NCBI GenBank assembly: GCA_020073085.1
Contig: JAIQFV010000017.1
Span: forward strand, 1 to 64,000
Direction: 5' to 3'
DNA: 64,000 nucleotides
From: Terriglobia bacterium
Lineage (GTDB): Bacteria; Acidobacteriota; Terriglobia; JAIQFV01
Below the pieces are notes generated by a model. That model did not search any database. It saw only the letters and a program-made list of their open reading frames with translations, and was not told where the DNA came from. Both the position numbers and the translations under genes were made by a program. This document shows positions 32,824-41,694 of the stretch, piece by piece. The first letter of the stretch is position 1; each line of letters begins with the position of its first letter.

Positions 32824-35800
32824 ACGGTTTTCACTCCTGCCGTTGCCAACTCGGGCTCACTCGCGCCGGGCCCGGTGAACTCCAGATCACATCGAAGGCA
32901 GCGTTTGGCCTCGCGCCGGGCGTCTTCTTCCAGCAGAGGCAACTCCACTTCGGAGAAGCTTTGCGTGCGGAGTTCGATGGGAAGGGTGGGGGGCTCGGCG
33001 CGACGAAGTTCGCCCGCTTCCTCCTCCGAGATTCCGCAAGGCTCCACATAAACCTGAGGCACCCGAACTGGCTCGGAGGGTTTCATTTCATCGCCCCGGA
33101 GATAGCGGCCGATCCTCACGGCAGCCTTTTTTCCCGCGGCGATCGCATCGACGACCGTGTTCGGTCCGGTCACCACGTCGCCGCCGGCAAACACACCCGC
33201 CCGGGAGGTTGCCAGGGTATCCGGATCGGTTCGCAAGGTTCCTCGCTCGTTGATCTCGATACCCATGGAGGTGATGTACTCGATGTCGGGCTCATCGCCG
33301 ATGGTGATGATCAATGTATCCAGGAGACGCAAGAACTCGGTCCCGTGAATCGGATTGGGCTGACGGCGGCCGCTCGAATCCCTTGTCCCCAGCTCGTTCC
33401 GAACACATTGAATGCCGGTCAGGTGGCCGTCCCTGGACTCGATCTTGACGGGGGTGACCAGGGTTTCCAGTTGGATGCCCTCTTCGATCGCCAGGTCGAC
33501 TTCTTCTATCAAAGCAGGCATATCGTGCCGCTGACGGCGATAGAAGAGGGTGACGCTCGCGACCCCTTCCTGTCGCAAAGCCACGCGGGCCGCATCGACT
33601 GCCGAGTTGCCGCCTCCAATAATTCCCACGTGTCCCTTGGCCAGTTTCTTCCCTTGCAGGTTAAACTCCTTGAGGAATTGGATGGCGGGATAGACCCCTT
33701 CGAGATCCTCACCCTCGATATTCAGCCGCCGGCTCCTATGGGCGCCCAAGGCCAGGAAGACCGCCTTGTACCCTTGCTCAAACAGGGTGTCGACCGTGAA
33801 GTCGCGACCCAGGGCCGTGTTGCACTTGAGGGTTATTTTTTCGTCGAGCAAAGACTCAATCTCACGCTGCAGCACATCCCGGCGCAGACGATAGGCCGGA
33901 ATTCCACTCGTGAGCATTCCGCCCGGTTCCTTATCCGCTTCAAACACGGTCACCCTGAAACCGTCGAGGGAAAGGTAGTGGGCGGCAGTCAATCCAGCCG
34001 GGCCGGAGCCCACCACCGCCACAGGAGGACTGTCCGGCGAAACCGGGACGTGCGGCTGAGCCTTGAAAACGGAGGGATCCATATGGTCGGTGATAAACCG
34101 TTTGAGCGCGCGGATGGCCACCGGACGATTCCCGCTGGTCCCAAGCCGGCATCTCGATTCGCACTTGTGATCGCACACCCTCGCGCACACCGAGGGGAAT
34201 GGATTGGTCTCTCGAATGACCCGATAGGCTTCTTCATATTCCCCGCGAGCCAGATGGGCCACGTATCGCCACGCCTCGGTACCCAGGGGACAGGCCGACT
34301 GGCATGGTGCGCCGACCAGATCTTTACAGACAAAGGCGCTGCATCGTTTCTCCCGGATATGGTGCTCGTATTCTTGCCGGAAATACCGCAGGGTGCTCAA
34401 GACCGGATTGGCAGCGGTCTGTCCGAGGCCGCACATCGTGGTGTCCTTCACCACCGTCGCCAATTCTTCGAGCAGCTCGAGCTGTGAAGCCGTTCCTTTC
34501 CCCCGGGTGATATCGTCGAGGATCTCCCACATCCTCTGTGTGCCCTTTCGGCACGTAAAACACTTGCCGCAGGACTCGTCCTTGAGAAAATTCATGAAAT
34601 ACTTGGCGACATCCACCATACAGGTGTTCTCATCCATCACGATCATCCCGCCGGATCCCATGATCGACCCGGCGCGGGCCAGGCTCTGGTAGTCGATGGG
34701 GAGGTCAAACATTTTGGCGGGAATGCAACCGCCGGATGGGCCGCCGGTTTGAACGGCCTTGATCCGGCTCGGGCCCGCGGGTCCACCCCCAATGGTATTG
34801 ACGATTTCATTGATGGTGATTCCCATCGGGACTTCGACCAGGCCGGTATTTCGAACTTTTCCGACCAGGCTGAAGATCTTTGTCCCGGTGTTCTGAAGGG
34901 TGCCAATCTTTGCGAACTCGTCCGCCCCCTGGATGAAGATGGCGGGGACATTCGCCCACGTCTCAACGTTGTTGATAGCGGTCGGTTTGCCGTCGATCCC
35001 TTTTTGCACGGGATAGGGAGGCCGCTGGCGAGGTTCTCCCATCTTTCCCTCGACGGACCGGATGAGGGCGGTCTCCTCGCCGCACACAAAAGCTCCAGCC
35101 CCCTTGACCATCTGGATGTCAAACGAGAATCCAGTTCCCAGGATATCGCGGCCGAGCAACCCGAGTTCGTTCGCCTGTCGGAGCGCAATAACAAGGTGTT
35201 TGACTGCGAGCGGGTACTCATTGCGTACGTAAATGACGCCTGAAGTGGCTCCGGTGCCGTAGGCGCCAATCAGCATTCCTTCGATGATACTGTGGGGATT
35301 GCCTTCCAGCACGCTGCGGTCCATATAGGCGCCGGGATCGCCCTCGTCGCCGTTGCACACCAGGAATTTTCCACGGCCGTTCCGCTGCTCTGCCAGCATC
35401 TCCCATTTCTGCCCGGTGAGAAAGCCGGCGCCCCCACGGCCGCGCAGGCCGGACGCCTTGACTTGCTCGATGACCCAGATAGGATTTTGCCGGGCCAGCA
35501 CATCCATCAGTGCGGAATAGCCGCCGTTTTCGATGTAGTCATGGATGCGAATCGGATCGACCTTCTCATTCCCGCGAAGGATGGTCCGCGTCTGCCGGGC
35601 GAAGAACGGGATGTCATCCTGCTTTTCAAGGATCGCCCCGGTTTCGGGATCCACGTAGAGCAGGTCCCGAAGCACCTGTCCCCGAGCGACAGCCTCGACG
35701 ATTTGGCTCATCTCCTTCACGCCGACACGGGGATAAAAGGTGCCGTGCGGCTGAATGACGACGAGCGGCTCCATCTGACAGAATCCCTGGCAGCCCGTGA

Positions 35801-35993
35801 TGCGCAGGCGGATCTTGTCGGTCAGTCTTCGGGACAGTAATTCCCGCTTGGAAACGCGAATCAAATCATTCGCGCCGCTGGCCTGCCCGCATGTGCCCGC
35901 TGAAATCACGATGATGGGAATATCGGGATTGACATCGGACAGGATACGACGCTGCAGCGCCCTGAATTCATCAATCGATTTTAATCTTTCCAT
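32820..35993 (-). CDS. NuoF-GltD fusion flavoprotein
   Basis: The 1057-residue protein joins two oxidoreductases. Residues 1-125 are a thioredoxin-like 2Fe-2S domain (C35, then CQGFC). Residues 140-560 are the NuoF/HydB FMN and NADH domain (GLRGRGGAGFLTG, NGDEGDPGAYMD), with an SLBB region and the 4Fe-4S motif ESCGKCFTCRKG. Residues 570-1040 are GltD-like: Cys-rich Fer4_20 region, FAD motif VVGSGPAGLTAAHYL, NAD(P) motif IIGGGNSAVDAARV, and the FAD-binding end AGVFAGGDVVTGPN. It may exchange electrons between NADH, NADPH and ferredoxin in the cytosol. Confidence 0.92.
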   Translation of the reverse strand: MERLKSIDEFRALQRRILSDVNPDIPIIVISAGTCGQASGANDLIRVSKRELLSRRLTDKIRLRITGCQGFCQMEPLVVIQPHGTFYPRVGVKEMSQIVEAVARGQVLRDLLYVDPETGAILEKQDDIPFFARQTRTILRGNEKVDPIRIHDYIENGGYSALMDVLARQNPIWVIEQVKASGLRGRGGAGFLTGQKWEMLAEQRNGRGKFLVCNGDEGDPGAYMDRSVLEGNPHSIIEGMLIGAYGTGATSGVIYVRNEYPLAVKHLVIALRQANELGLLGRDILGTGFSFDIQMVKGAGAFVCGEETALIRSVEGKMGEPRQRPPYPVQKGIDGKPTAINNVETWANVPAIFIQGADEFAKIGTLQNTGTKIFSLVGKVRNTGLVEVPMGITINEIVNTIGGGPAGPSRIKAVQTGGPSGGCIPAKMFDLPIDYQSLARAGSIMGSGGMIVMDENTCMVDVAKYFMNFLKDESCGKCFTCRKGTQRMWEILDDITRGKGTASQLELLEELATVVKDTTMCGLGQTAANPVLSTLRYFRQEYEHHIREKRCSAFVCKDLVGAPCQSACPLGTEAWRYVAHLARGEYEEAYRVIRETNPFPSVCARVCDHKCESRCRLGTSGNRPVAIRALKRFITDHMDPSVFKAQPHVPVSPDSPPVAVVGSGPAGLTAAHYLSLDGFRVTVFEADKEPGGMLTSGIPAYRLRRDVLQREIESLLDEKITLKCNTALGRDFTVDTLFEQGYKAVFLALGAHRSRRLNIEGEDLEGVYPAIQFLKEFNLQGKKLAKGHVGIIGGGNSAVDAARVALRQEGVASVTLFYRRQRHDMPALIEEVDLAIEEGIQLETLVTPVKIESRDGHLTGIQCVRNELGTRDSSGRRQPNPIHGTEFLRLLDTLIITIGDEPDIEYITSMGIEINERGTLRTDPDTLATSRAGVFAGGDVVTGPNTVVDAIAAGKKAAVRIGRYLRGDEMKPSEPVRVPQVYVEPCGISEEEAGELRRAEPPTLPIELRTQSFSEVELPLLEEDARREAKRCLRCDLEFTGPGASEPELATAGVKTV

Positions 35994-36056
35994 GAAGGTT
36001 TCCTGTTTTCCTGCCGTCTCGCCTTGCGCGCCCTCGTGCCCGGATTTTCACGGGCT

Positions 36057-36932
36057 TCAAAATGGGAGGCTGCCGCCCATGTCGAGAATATGACCCTTAC
36101 AACCGCGCCGCGAGCAGATCTGGACAACGCCGCCCCCGCGAACGATCATCGGGACCATGGGAGCCTCACACTCGGGGCAACTGGAAGCCCCGATCAGCTC
36201 AGTGTGACAATGGGGACAGAAGAAATTCACCACAATGTCCGGCGGAATCTTGAATTCCGATTCGACGGTGTAACTTCCATACAGGCAGGACAGGCGCAGC
36301 CAGCCATGTTCGTTTCCGAAAGAGACCGTCACGCGGATTGAAGAATAGCCATCCACGGGATGATCTGAGTCCATCAAACTGTGATTGCAGCGGGGACAGC
36401 TCACCTCAACGGCAAAGATCCGCTGGTCGCGGAAAATCTCCACGTTGTCCAGGCCGGCTTTGGCTTTCTCCACAATCTCTTTGACCTTGACCGGGCTCAC
36501 ATTAGAAAAATAGTGCCCGTCCACCACAACAATAGGCCCCAGGGCACAGGCCCCCAGGCAGTTGACCGTTTCCAGCGTGAACTCGCGATCCGCTGTGGTT
36601 TCCCCCACCGCGATCCCGAGTTCCTTTTTGAACTTGTCTCCAACCGCGGCGCCCCCTCGAACGTGACACGCTGTCCCGAGGCAGACCGACGTCACGTGTT
36701 TCCCGCGCGGCTTCAGGCTGAAGGAACGGAAGAAGGTGGCGACGCCGTAAATATCCACGAGAGAGCGGCCGGTCTGTACCGCGACGGTCTTCAACGCTTC
36801 GGCGGGAAGATAGCCGTACCGGGATTGGATCTCCTGGAGAATGGAGATCAGTCCGCCCCGGTCGCCTGCATGTTTCTCGATGATGCCCGAGACGCTTATT
36901 CCAATGACACCTGGGATGGTTTCCGTGGTCAT
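36057..36932 (-). CDS. NuoE-like 2Fe-2S protein with C-terminal zinc fingers
   Basis: The 291-residue protein has a NuoE/HydC N-terminal half (about 1-165) with the 2Fe-2S cysteines in CLGTACHVRG and CLGACALGP. The C-terminal half is unusual: CPRCNHSLMD, then CPHCHTELIGASSCPEC and CSRRGCKG look like zinc ribbons surrounding a small beta-rich segment. It lies 63 bp upstream of the NuoF-GltD gene and should deliver or take electrons from its FMN. The role of the zinc region is unknown. Confidence 0.88.
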   Translation of the reverse strand: MTTETIPGVIGISVSGIIEKHAGDRGGLISILQEIQSRYGYLPAEALKTVAVQTGRSLVDIYGVATFFRSFSLKPRGKHVTSVCLGTACHVRGGAAVGDKFKKELGIAVGETTADREFTLETVNCLGACALGPIVVVDGHYFSNVSPVKVKEIVEKAKAGLDNVEIFRDQRIFAVEVSCPRCNHSLMDSDHPVDGYSSIRVTVSFGNEHGWLRLSCLYGSYTVESEFKIPPDIVVNFFCPHCHTELIGASSCPECEAPMVPMIVRGGGVVQICSRRGCKGHILDMGGSLPF

Positions 36933-36989
36933 AGCCGCCTTAGTCCGGAAGTGTTTTGCGAACGTCTCCGGAAAGATGCACCACCGCGC

Positions 36990-37361
36990 TTATCGGTATT
37001 CCACACAGTGCCAAACCCCTCCTTCGGGCTTTGGAAAAGTGCACCCTGTTTGCTTGTCACAACTGGCGCAGAGTCCGGGAGACTTGCTGGAGTCGGCCGT
37101 TCCCGTCACAGTGCGATTCGCCCGGAAACGATCGGCCCTGGAGAGATCAACAGCGACTTTCGGCTGAATGGGTGGAAACGACACATACTCTCCACATTCT
37201 ACGGGAGGGTGGTCGAGGTCCCTTGGAAAGGTACAACTGGGCCCTTCCACACAGGATGCGCAGATACCTCCGTAGACCTCAACGACTTCTTCCTGGGCTG
37301 CAGTCTTACCCTTTGGTTCCTGATCAATCTCTGGAATGACTTTTCTCAGCGTGGATGACAT
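36990..37361 (-). CDS. Small protein with two copies of a Cys-rich CxxC...CTFP...C motif
   Basis: The 123-residue cytosolic protein has two repeats: GICASCVEGPSCTFP followed by VECGEY, and GLCASCDKQTGCTFP followed by WHCVEY. Each gives four cysteines in a C-x2-C-x5/6-C-TFP-x8/10-C pattern, suited to zinc or iron. AGGAG selects the ATG at 37361. It is the first gene downstream of the sigma-54 promoter and precedes the NuoE-like gene by 57 bp. No known family name comes to mind; a metal-binding assembly or regulatory role is an inference. Confidence 0.72.
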   Translation of the reverse strand: MSSTLRKVIPEIDQEPKGKTAAQEEVVEVYGGICASCVEGPSCTFPRDLDHPPVECGEYVSFPPIQPKVAVDLSRADRFRANRTVTGTADSSKSPGLCASCDKQTGCTFPKPEGGVWHCVEYR

Positions 37362-37507
37362 ATTCTCCTGCCTGCCTCCCCTTGTGGTTAATCCATCTGA
37401 AAAATCTGGAGGCATTCATCAGCGTTCGTGACCGCAAGGGAGGAGTCTGGTTGTCGGCTGATGCATGCCCCCTCATGAACAGGTCCTCTCCAGTCCATGA
37501 TTTGCTG

Positions 37508-37522
37508 TGGGTGTCACACCCA
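37508..37522. promoter_or_regulatory. Inverted repeat downstream of the sigma-54 start site
   Basis: TGGGTGT and ACACCCA form perfect 7-bp arms around one C. The element lies roughly 11-25 bases after the predicted transcription start, in the untranslated leader, where a repressor or RNA hairpin could act. Confidence 0.45.
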
Positions 37523-37543
37523 ATGGCACCCACAGAGATATAT

Positions 37544-37560
37544 GGCAACTGTTCGGCCAA
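37544..37560 (-). promoter_or_regulatory. Sigma-54 (-24/-12) promoter
   Basis: On the minus strand TTGGC, seven bases, TTGCC gives the GG-N10-GC arrangement required by RpoN. It is upstream of the small Cys-motif gene and next to the gene for an NtrC-type activator. The CA after TTGGC in the consensus is not kept. Confidence 0.65.
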
Positions 37561-37730
37561 ACTTTACGCGATGAGTGATGAAGGAGAGGATTGCGAAGAA
37601 GGAGCAATAAGGATGACTTAACTTCATGCAGGGAGAAGGGTTGCTGAAAGAGGTTTCACCCCACTGCCTCGCCTCTCGAGAAAAGCGCCTCAGAGTTTTG
37701 ACGTTGAGATGCGGAGAGGATTCGACCACC

Positions 37731-37745
37731 GGAGAGAATCTCTCC
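37731..37745. promoter_or_regulatory. Candidate upstream activator site
   Basis: GGAGAGA and TCTCTCC are perfect 7-bp arms around a single A, about 180 bp upstream of the sigma-54 promoter, a usual position for binding of an NtrC-type dimer. Confidence 0.45.
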
Positions 37746-37832
37746 AGTGGAGTAGCCGAAGCGGGCATTTAACGCGAGGGTGCGATTCGGCGTTCTCTTG
37801 GGGATGTGCGTGAGATGAGGTCAGATGGGTGT

Positions 37833-39185
37833 TCAGTCACCAGAGATTGGGAGGTCCTTGAGTTTATCCCTAAGGGTTTTGCGATCGATTCCGAGGATTT
37901 CGGCAGCGCGGGTTTTGTTGCCTCCGACGCTTTCCAGCACATTGCGAATATACTCCGTCTCGACCTGGGCCAGGGTTCGATCCAATCCGCTGCCTCTGAG
38001 TGCCGAGAACCGCATGAGCGAGGGCAGATCGGGCACCTCGATCAGTTCGCCTTCGGTCATGACCACGAGTCGCTGAATCACATTCTCTAACTCGCGCACG
38101 TTTCCCGGCCAGTGGTAGTTGCGGAGCACCTCCAGGGCATTCGCAGAAAAACGGGGAGCGGTTTTGCCGAGCTCCTTTGCAAATTTGGTGGCGAAATGCT
38201 TGGTGAGGTGAAGAATGTCGTCCCCCCGCTCGCGCAAGGGGGGAATGTCGATGGTGATGACATTGAGTCGAAAGTACAAATCCTGCCGAAAGACGCCTTT
38301 CTTCACCAGGGCCTGCAAATCCTTATTGGTCGCTGCGAGGATTCTGACATCCACTTTTCGAGTCCGGCTGGAACCCACCATGCAGACCTCTTTGTCCTGG
38401 AGGACTCGCAGCAGTTTCACCTGCATGCCCAGGCTGGTTTCACTGACCTCGTCGAGGAAGATCGTTCCTCCGTCGGCGGTCTGAAAAAAGCCGGCACGGG
38501 TCTCGGTGGCGCCAGTGAAGGCCCCTTTGAGATGACCGAAGAGCTCGCTTTCGAGCAGTTCCTCCGGAATCCCGCCGCAGTTGACCGGGACGAATGAGGC
38601 CGACGCGCGCGGACTGTTATAGTGGATGGCTCGTGCGGCCAGTTCTTTACCCGTGCCGCTCTCTCCGGTTATCAGCACGGTGGCTAGAGTGGTGGCGGCC
38701 TTCGTGATGGCGACCGAAACCTTCTTCATGGCTTCGGACTCGCCGATCAGCCCGAGATGTGTTGGCAGAGGAGGGGGAAGCGGATGGTAGCCTGATCTCC
38801 GCACGCGCAGTTTGTCGAGGGCCCGGGAGACGGCGGCAAACAGCTCGTCGTCAGTAAAGGGTTTGACGAGATAGTCTTCGGCGCCCGACCGGACCGCTTC
38901 GACCGCCCCTCCGATCGAAGGGTATCCGGTGATCATCATGACTTCGGTGTCTTTGAAGTTTTCCCGGACATGACGGATCAAATCCAGACCGCTGATCTTG
39001 GGCATTTTGAGGTCGGTGATGACCAGGTCGACGGCGGTGGCATCCAGAACGTGAATCGCCTGGGTCACACCGGGAGCGGTGAAGACCCGATACCCCTTGG
39101 AGGCCAGGTTTCGCTGGAGGACCTCGAGGGTTTCCGGCGCATCATCGACTACCAGAATCTGTTCCTTGTCATTCGAAGATACCAT
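37833..39185 (-). CDS. NtrC-family sigma-54-dependent response regulator
   Basis: The 450-residue regulator has a receiver (QILVVDD, phospho-Asp in VITDLKMPK), an AAA+ domain with Walker A GESGTGKE and the sigma-54 contact loop GAFTGA, and a Fis-type C-terminal HTH (NKTRAAEILGIDRKTLRDKL). The start at 39185 (MVSSNDKEQILVVDD) overlaps the end of the kinase gene by 17 bp, so the pair is co-translated. The adjacent -24/-12 promoter makes the NuoEF/GltB-like operon its likely target. Confidence 0.93.
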   Translation of the reverse strand: MVSSNDKEQILVVDDAPETLEVLQRNLASKGYRVFTAPGVTQAIHVLDATAVDLVITDLKMPKISGLDLIRHVRENFKDTEVMMITGYPSIGGAVEAVRSGAEDYLVKPFTDDELFAAVSRALDKLRVRRSGYHPLPPPLPTHLGLIGESEAMKKVSVAITKAATTLATVLITGESGTGKELAARAIHYNSPRASASFVPVNCGGIPEELLESELFGHLKGAFTGATETRAGFFQTADGGTIFLDEVSETSLGMQVKLLRVLQDKEVCMVGSSRTRKVDVRILAATNKDLQALVKKGVFRQDLYFRLNVITIDIPPLRERGDDILHLTKHFATKFAKELGKTAPRFSANALEVLRNYHWPGNVRELENVIQRLVVMTEGELIEVPDLPSLMRFSALRGSGLDRTLAQVETEYIRNVLESVGGNKTRAAEILGIDRKTLRDKLKDLPISGD

Positions 39186-40944
39186 TAGATTCAACCCCTT
39201 CTTTGTGGAACCCATAGGAGACCGGAAGGAGAATTTCAAATCGCGAGCCGTGACCGACCTCACTGTCCACCTTGATCGATCCCCCGTGGGCAGTCACAAT
39301 CCCATGTACCACCGGCAAGCCCAGGCCGGTTCCCTCCCCGATTTCCTTGGTGGTAAAAAAAGGGATGAAAATCTGCTGCAAGACTTCCTTGGTCATTCCC
39401 GTCCCGGTGTCTTCCACGATGAGAGAGACGTGGCTGTTCGAGGCCATCGTCCTGATGGTCAACCGGCCGCCCTCCGGCATGGCTTGCAGGGCATTGACCA
39501 CCAGATTGACCAACACCTGGTGGAGCTGCGAGGGATCGGCGGTCACCTTGGGCAAATCGGGGTGCAGGTCACGCACGAGCTCGATCCCCGCTTTAATGCA
39601 GCGGGTCTCAAGAAAGTAAAGGCCATCTTCGACCATCTGGTTCAAATCGACTTTATCGGTCCGGGGAGGCAATTGTCGTGAAAACAGCATGAGTTTCTTG
39701 ACCACCTCACGGGCGTGGAGGGTGGCCGCAACGATTTTCTCAAGATCCTGAACAGTCTGCTGGGGCAGCTCCGCCGACTTCATGGCCAACTGGGCAAACC
39801 CCAGAATACTGCCCAGGGGTTCGTTCAACTCATGGGCCACTCCTGCAGACAGCTGGCCAATCGTCGCCAACCGGTCGGCATGACGGAGCTGGTCTTGCAG
39901 CTTGATCTTTTCCTCTTCAGCCTGGAGGCGCTCGATGAGAAGGGCCACCTCCTTGGCCACGGTGTCGATCAAGCTTCGCTCCTCCTTGAGAAAAGGCCCT
40001 TCATCGATCTCCGGCCTCTGCTCCGAGTACGTCACCTCGACAACGCCGCGATGGTCTCCGTTGGCAATGATCTCAGCCTTCTGCTGATGACATCCTTCCT
40101 GGAAGTTGGTTGAGGCATAGGTGCGGTCATCGAGAAGGATTCGGGCCGAGGCGATCTCCGGATACAACCAGGCGGGAGGAAGCAGGGCCACAATGCCATG
40201 AAGGATTTCATCCTGGGAAACGCCGGGACGTTCCACCCACTGAGAAATCCCATACAGACAGGTCAATTCTTTGACTCGTTCCCGCAGTTTCACCTGGGTG
40301 ATCCGGTGGACGAGGGCGACGCCTAATATTTGTGCGATCCCTTCATACAGCTCGATTTGATCCTTTGAGAAGAAATTTGGACGAGCGCTCCTCATTTCAA
40401 TCAAGCCGATCTTTTTTCGATCATCCATAATCGGGATCATGGCCAGGGAACGAAAATCTCCCGGGGCGCGCGGGGGGCGTCCGGAGACCTTCTTCCGGAC
40501 CGGCGAACGATCGTTTGAGAGCTTTTGCACATCACCTATCCAGAGGCTTCCTTTCTCTGTCAGGGGCGGAAGGGTCAAAGCTCGGATGCGCCCAAGGAGC
40601 GCCGAGCGCCACGCCTTCAGAGGCAAATCCTGTCTGAGGTCTCCGTTCCGGACGCTGCCAATCCCCTGCCGGTCCGGAATCACTTCGTAATGGAACGGGG
40701 GCTTGCGACGACGCTGCAGTTCGGTCCAGTAGCAGTTGTCGTGCTCCTCTAATTGGATCGCAACAGAGTCACACTTGGAAGAAATCAATAAGATCTCTGA
40801 GACTTCCCGCAGGAAATCAATTCGCAGGAGACCTCGTGTTGCCAACTGAAGAATTCGACTCGACATGTCCCGGAAGTCGTGGACACGATGGGAGACAGGC
40901 GCCTGTGGGTGAGTCTTTCGTGATTTGGTTTTTCCTGGCGGCAT
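39169..40944 (-). CDS. Cytosolic GAF-domain sensor histidine kinase
   Basis: The kinase of about 590 residues has no membrane segment. The N-terminal part contains GAF-like sensory regions (about 30-330), then a coiled coil, HisKA with AGVAHELNEPLGSIL, and HATPase motifs NALQAM, DTGTGM and GTGLGLPV. The start is uncertain: 40944 is used here, but a longer frame to 41103 would add a CLNCG motif and a shorter start lies at 40866. It pairs with the NtrC-type regulator that follows. Confidence 0.85.
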   Translation of the reverse strand: MPPGKTKSRKTHPQAPVSHRVHDFRDMSSRILQLATRGLLRIDFLREVSEILLISSKCDSVAIQLEEHDNCYWTELQRRRKPPFHYEVIPDRQGIGSVRNGDLRQDLPLKAWRSALLGRIRALTLPPLTEKGSLWIGDVQKLSNDRSPVRKKVSGRPPRAPGDFRSLAMIPIMDDRKKIGLIEMRSARPNFFSKDQIELYEGIAQILGVALVHRITQVKLRERVKELTCLYGISQWVERPGVSQDEILHGIVALLPPAWLYPEIASARILLDDRTYASTNFQEGCHQQKAEIIANGDHRGVVEVTYSEQRPEIDEGPFLKEERSLIDTVAKEVALLIERLQAEEEKIKLQDQLRHADRLATIGQLSAGVAHELNEPLGSILGFAQLAMKSAELPQQTVQDLEKIVAATLHAREVVKKLMLFSRQLPPRTDKVDLNQMVEDGLYFLETRCIKAGIELVRDLHPDLPKVTADPSQLHQVLVNLVVNALQAMPEGGRLTIRTMASNSHVSLIVEDTGTGMTKEVLQQIFIPFFTTKEIGEGTGLGLPVVHGIVTAHGGSIKVDSEVGHGSRFEILLPVSYGFHKEGVESNGIFE

Positions 40945-41118
40945 TGCAGTCGGTGGGAGAAGGCCTTCCCCGCAGTTCAGACACCTGTTCACGGCGACCT
41001 TAGTCTCCGTGGAACTCCAGTGTATCACGGTTGGGGAAGTGACCGATATGGCGCGTCGCCTTTTCCGGTCCCTCGGCCGGGGAGACGGCAACACTATGCG
41101 CAATCCGCAGCCATCGAA

Positions 41119-41520
41119 TCACGCCATGATTCTCCGGATCCCGTCTCTCAGCTGGGGAACATTGAAGTTGATCAACAAACCCTGACGTCTTCTGCTCAGT
41201 CTGAGAGAGGTGAGGAGCTGGGCTTCGTAGAGTGGGATGATAGCTTCCGTCGCTTTGATTTTAACGACGAGTTGATCATCCACGAGCATATCGATCCTTA
41301 AGCCTCCCTCCAGCCGGACTCCGTTATAGGTAATCGGGATGATGACTTGATTCTGCACCTTCGCCCCGCGCCTTTTCAGTTCATACGAGAGGCAAAGCTC
41401 ATAAACTGATTTGAGCAAGCCGGGCCCAAGAATTCTGTGGACGTTGAACGCGGCGTCAAGCGTGAGGGTTGCAGCACATTCCGTTCCGAGCGATAGGGTT
41501 TCGAGTGTTGACATGGTCAT
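41119..41520 (-). CDS. GxxExxY-family protein, variant motifs
   Basis: The 133-residue protein follows the GxxExxY family: FNVHRILGPGLLKSVYELCLSYEL, IDMLVDDQLVVKIKA and PLYEAQLLTSLRLSRRRQGLLINFNVP. In the defining motif the Glu is Lys (GLLKSVY), and the usual ELK of the PD-(D/E)xK-like core is KIK. The family's function is not established; loss of both acids suggests an inactive copy. The ATG at 41520 or 41514 begins the conserved part. The flanks hold repeats and debris. Confidence 0.78.
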   Translation of the reverse strand: MTMSTLETLSLGTECAATLTLDAAFNVHRILGPGLLKSVYELCLSYELKRRGAKVQNQVIIPITYNGVRLEGGLRIDMLVDDQLVVKIKATEAIIPLYEAQLLTSLRLSRRRQGLLINFNVPQLRDGIRRIMA

Positions 41521-41694
41521 GTCTTCATGAGGGGGTAGTTGAGATCGAGGGGGAAAAATTAAGCGGGGGAAACAGGCCTTCCAACACAAACCTTATCGAC
41601 TTCTTTGAGGCGCGTCAAGGCTAAATGCACCATTCCACATTTATAGTGCGCAAGCTTGCTCGTGCTTCGGTTCGGCGAGGCAAGCGGCAACGTC

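Larger units (their letters stand above)
37362..37832. other. Regulatory region of the NuoEF/GltB-like operon
   Basis: It contains the sigma-54 promoter, the inverted repeat GGAGAGA-A-TCTCTCC (37731-37745) and TGGGTGT-C-ACACCCA (37508-37522). No gene is supported. Confidence 0.6.

Noticed and set aside
32961-34487. Plus-strand open frame of 508 codons
   Set aside because: It mirrors the NuoF-GltD fusion gene and has no ribosome site or recognisable motif.
41000-41103. Longer start for the GAF sensor kinase including a CLNCG motif
   Set aside because: The extension is Arg/Ser-rich, poorly protein-like at its beginning and lacks a ribosome site; kept as an alternative in the kinase entry.
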